From the NCBI GenBank assembly GCA_035610365.1, contig CM069433.1, positions 81,688,236 to 81,752,235 on the forward strand: a DNA stretch of 64,000 nt, in the 5' to 3' direction. Below the pieces are notes generated by a model. That model saw nothing but the letters and a program-made list of their open reading frames with translations. It made no database searches and had not been told where the DNA came from. Below are positions 55,213 through 64,000 of this stretch, one piece after another; position 1 is the stretch's first letter; each line of letters begins with the position of its first letter. A program made the position numbers and the translations under genes. The DNA is from Aquatica leii (taxonomy: Eukaryota > Arthropoda > Insecta > Coleoptera > Lampyridae).

Positions 55213-56195
55213 TTGATTTTAAACAAATTAATTTTGACTCATTTGTATTTTGTTGCTCGTTTCCTTCTATATGTAAGCGTGATGCAGAGTTCGAACACGA
55301 CAAGCTTATGTTATTTCATTTTATCATTTAAATGAAGTTCGATGTCTTGACAACATTCCGAAATATTACTAGCAGAAACAACAAGAGTTTCGCTAATTGA
55401 ATTTAAACTTTGCAATGTAATATTTGACCTCACTTGGGCATTTTAACAAAATTCCTACAGACCTACTAAGCTAAATTCAAGGCAAATCAATGCATGCAGC
55501 TAAACTTACCAATCCATTAGATAGAAACTACATACAATATTTTATGAAGCTCTACTACTATTCCAAATGATACAAACAACTCACAAAATAATAATATAAG
55601 GATATAGGCGCTAAAGAAAGAGATTGCGATTAAAATAATATGTGGTCACGTCTTTAAGAGACTTTTTTTACTAAAAAAAAATTAAAACGCATTCAGTATA
55701 ACAAACATTAAAAAGATTTTAAATTCATTCAGCTAGCTTCTTTAGGCACGACGTTTTTATCGTTGTTCACAGCTAGTATAAAATGAACTGGATAAAATTA
55801 ACCCATGTTATTTTCTAATAATATATCGATTCATTAGCAACTCCATATTAATAAACAAACTTACGTAGAATCTTTGAGGAAACATCATAGTAATTAATAT
55901 GGGAAATTCCGGATTTTACAGAGAAATCTTTATAATTCAAAAATAATTCTAGTCTGATAAATTCAGAGCACAAGACATCAAAGTGGATATATTCATAGTA
56001 GGTACCTCCAGTTTTGGTACACGCGTCTAGATGGACGTCGGAAAGTCCATAGTACGTCCTATTTTGGTTCATGGACCTGTAATAGACACTAAACGGACGT
56101 CCATGGGACGTTCGGTGCTATATGGGATGGAGTGGGTTATAAGAAAATTTTTTTAACGAACATCAAAATAAGGATAATTGATAGTTATTTAACAA

Positions 56196-56310
56196 ACAAG
56201 GTTGTTAATGATAGCGATTAATAATTGAGACATTTTAACGCCGTGAGCGAGTGTAGCGAGCGAACGCGTTAATATTGTCGAGATTATTTGTCGCCGATTA
56301 ACAAACGAGT
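56196..56310. repeat. Imperfect palindrome with GC-rich loop
   Basis: TTAACGC (56235) and GCGTTAA (56266) form the inner arms around CGTGAGCGAGTGTAGCGAGC; weaker inverted similarity runs outward for about 40 bp on each side (AATGATAGCGATTAATAATT against GATTATTTGTCGCCGATTAA). Its build matches the palindromes at 34.4 and 63.9 kb. Confidence 0.6.
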
Positions 56311-56314
56311 TAAT

Positions 56315-57210
56315 TTTAAAGTTTTTCCGTTGATCGTATTTTAGTAAATCGTGTGAAGTTATAAGGAACTAAAGTATACGTAACCCGTTGTTATATCTAG
56401 TAGTCGCGCGATATTGTTAAAGCAGTGGTTGCTAACGATTTCATTGGTTGCTATACAAAATCGTACATTAATAGAAATGCATTCATTGGTTCAAAACCGT
56501 TCATTAATAAGGGTTATTAACGATTTATTTCTGATACATTATTATACGTTAATATTACTGTTAACAGATGATCGACGGAAATTAGGATTTAAGACGTAGG
56601 GTTTTCTGTTCGTATTTCATGTAGTTCTGAAGTTCTGAACAAATTCTAGCAGTCTTTAGATTTGATTGATTATATGTAATGTATTGCATATTATGTATAT
56701 TGTTCTTTGGCTGATGAAGTGCTTCGATCGATGAATTAACTGTTAAGAACATTTGGTTAATGTTTTGTGGCACAAAAATTAATGACTAATTACTGAATTA
56801 AATACTTGGCTAGTGTTATTCGATTTTAAGATTCTGTGTTACGATATCACAAAGGAACTTATTAAGGTAACTTTACAGATTGTCGTTTGACCTTGATTCA
56901 ACTTTTTTCGTGACTAATCGAAAGAAAACTAAAAATTGATAAACACAGTTAATGACTGCAAAACAGGCGCTGAAAACTCCAGTCACACATTTTAGTATCG
57001 TGCCGTGCCCGTTGATAACCGCACGGTGGATTTGCAGTCTTTATTGTGAGGAGCAAGAGCTTTTATATAATTTTTGTATACTTTTTTTAAACAAATGTTT
57101 TGCTAGTTAACTGTGTTATTCTGCATTCGCAAACAATAATAAGGTGTTAAGTATAGAATTATTTGAAATGTTTTTGCAACACCATCCTGTGGAAAACATA
57201 ACACGTATGA
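56315..57210. other. Non-coding stretch
   Basis: A CATTCATTGGTT phrase is repeated near 56470-56500; otherwise nothing recognised. Confidence 0.4.
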
Positions 57211-57214
57211 TATA

Positions 57215-57757
57215 TAGAAAACTATAAATTAGTACGGAAGGTGGAAAAATTGTCATTGGATTTAATGACGGCGAAAGTCAATGCTCTATTGACAAGTAAT
57301 ATTCAAAAAGGAAGGCTATTTAGACATTTTGAGACAGCACGCTATTGCATCGGGGGTTAGAGTAATTGGCAATTTCGCTTACAACAAGACAATGATCCCA
57401 AGCACTCGTCCAAGCTTTGTAAGAACTATTTACTACAAAAAGGAGCAGGTGTTTTTACAAATATGGTATGGCCTGCACAATCGCCCGACATTATTCCCAT
57501 TTAGTTACTATGGGATGAATTAGACAGAAGAATAAGAGACCATTGTCCAACATCACAAAACCAACTTTGGGAACAACTAGAAAATGCTTGGACAAGTATA
57601 CCAGTAAGTACCCTACAGAAACCAGTGTCAAGATTGCCGAAAATTTGCAGAGAAATTATAAAAAGCACAGGCGGCTACTTTGCTAAAATATAGAACAAGC
57701 TGTATAGCAGTTTTGTTCAATTTCTGTAGTAATCCCGGAGTTTTGGCCTGTAGTGTA
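57215..57757 (+). pseudogene. Tc1-like transposase relic, 3' half
   Basis: Fragments in three frames: GGKIVIGF (about 57240), LRQHAIASGVRVIGNF (57329-57376), QDNDPKH-like (about 57390, second catalytic aspartate), MVWPAQSPDI...LWDELDRRIRDHCP with the E of the DD34E triad region (about 57465-57550), and STLQKPVSRLPKICREIIKS with TGGYFAKI near the end. The right end TTTTGGCCTGTAGTGTA (57741-57757) is a normal Tc1-type terminus. The left end and the N-terminal domain are missing. Confidence 0.8.
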
Positions 57758-57759
57758 AA

Positions 57760-59210
57760 TGTTTGGAAAATCAAAACATTTACTTGAGACATTGCATGCA
57801 AACTTTGATAAAAAAATTCACTGCAATAGTGCATTTGGTCAGTAAAAGAGTACGCATCTTTTGTTACTCTCAATCAACGTAATTGGTTGGTTAACTGTAC
57901 TTGTTTTGTTACTTGACGCATTTTATAATATAGAGAAAACAGGAATTCAGAACACATTGTATTCATTTTAAGTTTCAACGAACATATCTTGTGATTGAGA
58001 TATTTAAAATGAGCTATTCCGCAACCTTAAATTTTATCATTCTTTGTTGGTTTTTGTTTAAGTAAGGACTTAAATGTTTTCTTTTTATTATCTTGTTCTA
58101 CTTTTTACGACACAAAAGGTGAAAAAATGTATATAAAATTTCACGTAAGAAAAGTTTTATACTGTCGTTTGAGGTATTCGTTTCACTAATATTTTATTTA
58201 CATAGCTTATAGTTTTATATACTTGTATTCTATTTTTTTTCTTATTACTTATTATTACAACAATTGTTATACACGAAAACGTTTACTTAAAGCATACTCG
58301 TTTTTAAACAAGTTTCACTGTTGGTAGCCTTGGTCAAGCATATTCACAGGTAGGTACCTTTGGTAAACTGATAAGATATCAGTAATTTGTTAATTACACA
58401 AGCGAAAGGTGCGTTATAAATATAGATTAAGGATGCGAAACAATTAATTGGTTGATTTAGTTACTTCCATTAAATGAATTTTTAAATTTTCAGTATCATT
58501 GTTTTATTGTTTTTCATCTACATATTATAGATTTATAAAAAAGCAGTTATATCTATGTAAAATGTTTTAAATCGAAACCATCTCACTTAAATAATTGTTT
58601 TATATTGATATTAATGAAGTTTAGAATTGTTTCAAAATTTATTAATTATATTTTTGTTTTTTATGTATTTATTTTAATTATTATATTAATTAAGAAAGTG
58701 TAAGGATATTGTTTATTGCTTATATTATAGTTTAGTTATTTATCATCTACTTCTTAGATAAACATGAACTTTCCCCAAATATTTTATTTATATTCATGAT
58801 CCTGTTAAATTTTTATGTATTTGTTCTTTTGCTCACTTTTAGTTTGGTCTGTTTGTTTTTTATGATGCTATTTGCCGTTTAATATTTTGATATATTTAAT
58901 TTTTTTTATTTTCTTATATCTGTTTTTCGCATTCTTTTAAAAAAAATTCAGTTTTCCATCTCCTTCTGTACATTTTTAATTTTTATTTTAATTTTACGTT
59001 CTTATGTAATTGTTGTCTCTTTTCTATCTTTGTTTTTACACCTAAATTTATCATTATCCATTTTCAATTTCCATTATCCATGTGTTTGTTTTTTCTTTTA
59101 AGTAACTTTATTTCTATAACTTTTTAAGTATTCTATTTTGTCACACTATTTTTAAGCCCTCTATATTTTATTAGTTAATGTCCGTTTGTTTACTTTGTGT
59201 TCATATACAC
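57760..59210. other. Non-coding stretch
   Basis: Very AT-rich, long runs of T; nothing recognised. Confidence 0.4.
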
Positions 59211-59212
59211 TA

Positions 59213-60600
59213 TTGGCCATAAGGCAGCCTTTGATAAATCCAAGTATATTGGGACTAAATACAATAAGTAAACAAAAATTATGAAAAGGTTGCTAATAGT
59301 TATTTCTTTTATTCTGTTATAAAATATTGACGATAAGTTTAATGATTATTTTTTAAAACATGTTATAAACATTTTAACTTGGACAAAAAGATGGCAACTT
59401 AAACAAGAATTATAAACTTAAGAATGAAAATGGAAATTAATAATATAAAATAACAAAACATATTTGGTATATCAATTAATATTTAGTATAATAACCTTTA
59501 GAATTAATTACTTTTGGTCAATTGAGGGCCTGGCACCTTATAAAACTTGGAACAATTTTTCTTTATTCGGTGAATTTTTACTTTGTTTGTCTAGTATGTC
59601 CCATAGATTTTCTCTGAGATTTAAGTCTGAAGACTGGAATGGCCAAAGCATAACATTTATTTAGTGATTCTTCAAACCACTGTTTAACAATTTTGTAGCA
59701 TGCTTCGGATCAGTGTATTTAATATGAAGATATTTATCGACATATGGTTCCATGATACCTTTAAGAATATCTTTGTATTTGTCCGTGATACTTTCAATAC
59801 GATGTACATATGCGGAAAAACACTTTCGTGCCATCACCGAGTCCCTACCATGTTTTACTGTTGGTACAGTGTATTTTAGATCAGTATACCATCAATATTA
59901 AACAAATTAAATTTGGCATTATCACTTTTTTTTATTGTTTGACTGTCCAGTTGGTGATGTCCCAGCAAATGCTAATCGGGCCTTCACATTATTTTTTGAT
60001 AATGTTTTTTTAGGTGGATGTTTATTAAACAATCCTGCAGTAACTAATCTTCGTATTGTTCACAAAAAAATAGTTTTTCCGTCTTCTGGAGCGATTTTCT
60101 CAAAATTTTATCGGAAGATAAGAAAAGATTCACCGCGAAAAATCTTACTTTACTTCTCAGTTCATTGTGTGGTTTTCCTTGGCCTACCTAGACTTTTGAA
60201 GATGTCTAACTTAAAAACTATAGTTATCAAAAAATAATGTGAAAGCCCAATTAGTATTGCTCGGACACAGATCAACTGGACAGTGGAACAGTAAAAAGTT
60301 TTACAACGTGCCTGATCCCCAATTCATCAAAAAATTGATTGAGTCTATGCCGCGAAAATACAGGGAAGTAGTTAATTCTATTCTAGTTATTATATTATAA
60401 ATTAATTGATATACCATCTGTGTTTTATGATTTTATATTGTTAATTTCTATTTTGATCTTTAAATTTTTAATTTTTGATTAAGTTGCTATCTTTTTGTCT
60501 AAGTTAAAATGTTTATAACAATAAAAGAAATTACTATTAGTAACTTTTTTCATAATTTGTTTTCTTTATTTATTGTAAGGACGAGAATCAAAATTATCTA
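59213..60600 (-). mobile_element. Tc1-like element, inverted-dimer structure
   Basis: The left part reads as a Tc1-like transposase on the minus strand from about 60220 down to the C-terminal INSKGYYTKY and stop near 59485. The right part (60222-60600) repeats the middle and C-terminal end in the opposite direction: SKNNVKAQLVLLGH, then KKLIESMPRKYREVVNS and the same stop context TAAATTAATTGATATACC. Both termini are therefore copies of the same (3') end, with shared outer sequence TATAAACATTTTAACTTGGAC-like (19-20 bp). The right arm has an internal deletion. Confidence 0.7.
59470..60220 (-). pseudogene. Tc1-like transposase pseudogene
   Basis: Minus-strand pieces: GRPRKTTQ (about 60185), CEQYEDLLLQDCLINIH (60060-60010), NNVKARLAFAGTS (about 59980), CFSAYVHRIESITDKYKDIL (59818-59760, corresponding to the GCFS block near the catalytic core), DPKHATKLLNSG (about 59700, second aspartate block) and SDLNLRENLWDILDKQSKNS (about 59610, where E replaces the usual position in NPIENLW). 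Stops and frame changes throughout. Confidence 0.7.
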
Positions 60601-60604
60601 AATA

Positions 60605-60955
60605 CAAAGAACAAATAAATTAATAAAGGATATGTGAACATTTAACATTGATGGACTTTTTGTTTATCTTAAGGTAGTCTTAGTTTAGGAGCAATCAAAT
60701 AAATCAAACAAATGGATCTTTCTTTATATTTAATACGTTTGTTGAGGTTTAGTCATCGTTGTCCTATGTATATTTTTTTAATTGCTTATTGCTTAAAACT
60801 TTCAGTTTGGTTCAGTTTTTTTTGTCCTTCTGACTTTGTCTTTTTACAAGTGATTTTGTTTGTTATTGGACGACGTTTTTCTTTGTTTATTTTAAACAGC
60901 TAATTTTGTTTTTTTTTGAAATTTGGTTTAAAGCTTCTTTACTGTGTTTTAACAA
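60605..60955. other. Non-coding stretch
   Basis: No coding or repeat feature was recognised. Confidence 0.35.
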
Positions 60956-60958
60956 ACG

Positions 60959-60998
60959 GGCTCTGAAGATGTCCACTTTGACGTGTGACGAAAGCTCA
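60959..60998 (+). ncRNA. Weak hammerhead-ribozyme-like motif
   Basis: CTGAAGA at 60963-60969, a GTC(C)AC/GTG(T)GAC stem II and CGAAAGC with GAAA at 60990-60993, flanked by GCT/AGC-like stem I bases. Here GAAAG replaces GAAAC. No element could be recognised around it, so chance is possible. Confidence 0.3.
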
Positions 60999-61104
60999 GC
61001 TTGTGTGATAACGCAGGAATTATCCAGAAGGGAAATTGATATTACAAATTTTAATTTTAAAGAAATTTTGGGCTCGTTTAATACAAAATTTGTAATTTTG
61101 TAAA

Positions 61105-63845
61105 TTAAGAGTTGTTTCTTTAAGCCTAAATTGTATATGAAGTTTTTTTTGTCGAAACTGCGTTGATATGTGTAGGAAGATTTACCGTCTTGGTTATGTA
61201 TTTTAAAAATTATTTGAAGGTGTTAATTCGTATTTAAATTACCAATACCAAATGTATTACGGTTATTCAAATGAGTGATGCTACTGTAGTTGTACGCAAC
61301 TGTGTGTTATGAGTACATACAAGAAAGTTTTGGTATAGGTATAAATTGTTTCATTTAGAATGAAATAAAATCATTCAATTAAATTGTTAAGTTAACATAA
61401 AAAAATATAGTAAATTGTAAATATTCGCTTATAATCTTTCTTTACTATAGGTTATAATTTACAGGTATTGTTTTTCAACATCAACACATTTGTGATGTAT
61501 GTTTAATTGAACGGTTCAGAATGGCTAATGTAACTAAACTGTTTATACATTTCATATAAATTGCTTTAAAAGCCATGTTCGTTATAACGATCGGCGTGAC
61601 TGAAAAGTGTGATAAAATGTACATTGTTATTTATATAAACGCAAAGGTTAACTGTAAATTTGATGGTGGTATACTATAAGGATATTGATTATTTGTGTAA
61701 AGGTGTGAAAATACTCGTACTTGTAAAGAATCAGATTCGTGCAGACAACTAATCAACTACTGTTGTATTTTTTTTTAATTAAATGTTTTTTTTATATATT
61801 GTTTTGCTAAAGTAAACTTTTGTAATAACAAGGCACTTATTTTAAACAAACGTATTGAAATGAAACTATTTACTTTTTATTTTTTGTTCCGTTTTTCGTT
61901 AAAATAACAATGAACTAAACTTCGTTTAATTTTTTTAAATAGTTGCTATACTAACGTTAGATTTCTAATTATCAACAATTTGTGTCTGGCTAAAACCACA
62001 ATCAAAAGGATTAAAGAATATTGATAGCTCTTATAAAGTTTAAAAACAGGAAACTAATTTCTATTGTTATTGACTTTGCTAGTATAACTTTCTATGCTTT
62101 ATCCTCTATAAATAGTTTTAAGAACTACAACAACAAAGTAGATTTGGATAGATAGTTTATAGTTATTTCTATGAATTTATAAATTTCACCTTGAATAAAA
62201 ATAATTATTTTTATTTCTTTTATTTAAATGGGGTAGTGTGTATTTCGAGGGCAAAATGCCATTCTCGATTTTGAAGGATTGTCTCTGAATCGTTGAATCT
62301 ATAAAAAATACTGTTCTTAACATCATCTACATGGTTATTTTTGGCAACATTACAAGTCATATTACATCATGTATCTAAAAAATTTACATCAAATAAATAT
62401 ACGTTTCATTATTTCTTGACGGACAAGGTCTAAAGTCATAACTTTATGGAATGAAACTTCAAAACACTTTTAATACCGAAATTAATACTGGCAAAATCTA
62501 AATTACATAGTATAAATGCGGTGAAGGGTCATTTAACTACTGATAGGAAGACATGAGTCAAATGTGCTTTAAAAAAACTGAAAAGTCATACATAAGTTAC
62601 AAATCAAACTCAATAATTTTTATTATATTGACGATGTTCTAGCATTTGATTCGTCACATCTATTTCTACGAAAAGTTTGTTTGGTGACAATAGAGTAAAG
62701 TCTGTTTTTCTATTCTATATCAAACTGCAAATAACTTGTAGTTTTAGAAAACTAATAATAGAACGTAACTCTTCGTAATTTATAATGAAAGAGTGATCTT
62801 TATGCTGACAAGGAGTTTCTATGATGTAGAGTAGGTTGGCAGGTAATATTTTGTATTAAGTGTGTTCTTCTTAAAGCACATTTAGTTGATTAAGACAACA
62901 ATTTTCATGACGAGAAACAAATTTGTCTTCTTGAGCATTTTTCTTTTTTGAACTGCTTGATATTCGGTCTCATCTTATTAGAACATACGTTGGAGTGCTT
63001 TGTTTTGTCTCAAAATAGCTCGGCTTTAGTTATTCACAAAGTTATTTTGACTTTCTAAAGCAATTTTTATCTTATATCTCTTATTAGATTAACATTTATC
63101 TCGAATATAGTTCTCTCTAGTAGTACTTTAGCTGACATTGCCAATAGATTCTGTTGCAAAATAGTTCTCTTCACCACTATATTTTATCAGGAAGTTTGCA
63201 CAAGTTTACTAATATACGTTGAATTGGTGCCACAACGTGATTAATTCTTTATTCTGCATGCATTTTGGATAAGAGCACAGCTTCAAATTATCGTACTTAC
63301 TTTCCTTTTATGAACGGTCAAATGAATATCGGTTTTTTAGGTACAGTCAGATGTATTATTTGAGAAACAGTAATTGTAAAGTTGTTGTTTTGTAGAATAC
63401 GAGGATCCATTTGAACAACAACAAAACCATTTAGAACATTATAGCAATAAATAATTTTCTCTATTTCAACATCAGAATTAGCGATTCTTACACTAAAATC
63501 CGTGTAAGAATAAGCTAATTCTTACACGAATTTTAGTAATGTTAGTTTTTTCAAAGTTAGTATCTCTGCATCGTAAGTTGACGTTACATGAAAAAGAAAT
63601 CAAAATTATTGGAAGTTAACAATTGAAATTCAAATTTTGATGCCAAGATAAAATAAAAACGTCCTATTAATTCAAAGTTATTTACTTATAAAGGTATAAA
63701 GAGAAAATTTTGTATGAGATTTTAGGTTAACACATAAATTTCAATATGTCAAAGTGTAAGTGCTGCCAATTCAGTAAAATATAAATTTCCCAATGTTGTT
63801 TTAAAAATTAAAATTATACGAAAAATATTAAATATTGTATCGAAA
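61105..63845. other. Long non-coding stretch
   Basis: No gene was recognised. A 19-bp-arm hairpin at about 63488-63527 (TTCTTACACTAAAATCCGTG against its inverted copy) is the only structure seen. Confidence 0.4.
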
Positions 63846-63852
63846 TAGAGAA

Positions 63853-63990
63853 AATAGTATAAAGCACACGTCATAGAATACGTTTCAATCACTCGACCGC
63901 TTCATAAACTCACCGCTGCGCGGCTCGTGTATGAAACGCGGTCTCGTGATTGAAGTGCGTTCATTCTGTAACTTGTGTTTTAATATACTA
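63853..63990. repeat. Palindrome of ~138 bp with GC-rich loop
   Basis: Left arm ATAGTATAAAGCACACGTCA and CGTTTCAATCACTCGACCGC, right arm the imperfect reverse complement, around ACTCACCGCTGCGCGGCTCG. The inner GACCGC...GCGGTC and TTCAATCAC...GTGATTGAA matches are exact or nearly so. Same design as 34347-34451 and 56196-56310. Confidence 0.75.
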
Positions 63991-64000
63991 TATCAGGCTA

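Larger units (their letters stand above)
51241..56125 (-). mobile_element. CACTA-like DNA transposon, degenerate
   Basis: The ends are inverted: CCAGATAGCACAAAGTAGTC on the left and CCATATAGCACCGAACGTCC inward from the right, followed on both sides by many ATGGACGTCC repeats (51260-51458 and 56010-56110). Subterminal short repeats of this kind are a CACTA hallmark, and the CACAA/CACCG tips fit too. The interior on the minus strand holds a DUF4806-type accessory protein relic and a CACTA-type transposase relic. A solo LTR (51931-52387) has inserted near the left end. A target duplication was not identified. Confidence 0.7.

Noticed and set aside
56700-56735. CTGATGA followed by a hairpin, as another hammerhead
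   Set aside because: The second core element reads CGATGAA instead of GAAA, so the core is incomplete.
59935-60237. 100-codon plus-strand ORF
   Set aside because: It is the antisense of the minus-strand Tc1-like transposase, which explains its length; its own protein sequence has no family pattern.

Overview
The window is AT-rich animal DNA, almost certainly from an insect. One host exon is unmistakable: a 136-bp coding exon of Amphiphysin (N-BAR domain) on the + strand at 40632-40767, with clean splice sites. I found no neighbouring Amph exon, so much of the window is probably intronic sequence of that gene, or intron plus upstream intergenic DNA. There are no operons and no genuine tRNA or rRNA genes. 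Nearly everything else that can be recognised is a mobile element or a repeat.

Layout, left to right. 1-3.9 kb: relic of a multi-exon DNA transposon with an SQPCE-like C-terminal motif, plus a second partial copy. 8.1-11.2 kb: a large foldback element whose arms are built from ~181-bp tandem repeats, with a second element inserted in its right arm. 12.2-13.2 kb: irritans-like mariner. 15.8-16.5 kb: a MITE and a Penelope-type tail. 17.0-17.9 kb: tyrosine-recombinase relic split by a solo LTR. 18.2-19.6 kb: long-TIR Tc1/mariner-type element. 20.1-21.1 kb: near-perfect inverted repeat carrying a tRNA-like promoter in both arms. 22.3-26.8 kb: hairpins and inverted copies of another repeat family. 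30.2-34.4 kb: three more transposon relics, all on the - strand (DUF4817-type, SQPCE-type, tyrosine recombinase). 36.3-38.4 kb: a Penelope-like retroelement with a long open RT/GIY-YIG frame and a hammerhead-like motif. 40.6 kb: the Amph exon, followed about 105 bp later by a 2.5-kb long-TIR transposon. 43.6-43.9 kb: a perfect palindrome with hammerhead-like motifs. 47.8-49.2 kb: another foldback transposon. 51.2-56.1 kb: a CACTA-like element with DUF4806 and transposase remnants, invaded by a second solo LTR. 57.2-60.6 kb: two Tc1-like relics, one an inverted dimer. 63.9 kb: a palindrome cut near the window edge.

The most unusual signals are (i) a scattered set of hammerhead-ribozyme-like motifs, most of them at Penelope-type tails, (ii) three palindromes of similar design (long AT arms, short GC-rich loop) at 34.4, 56.2 and 63.9 kb, one of them upstream of a tyrosine-recombinase relic, (iii) a tRNA-like promoter inside the arms of a long inverted repeat, and (iv) heat-shock-element-like motifs and a TATA box shared by two solo LTRs. 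All calls were made by eye from the sequence; no database or folding program was used.
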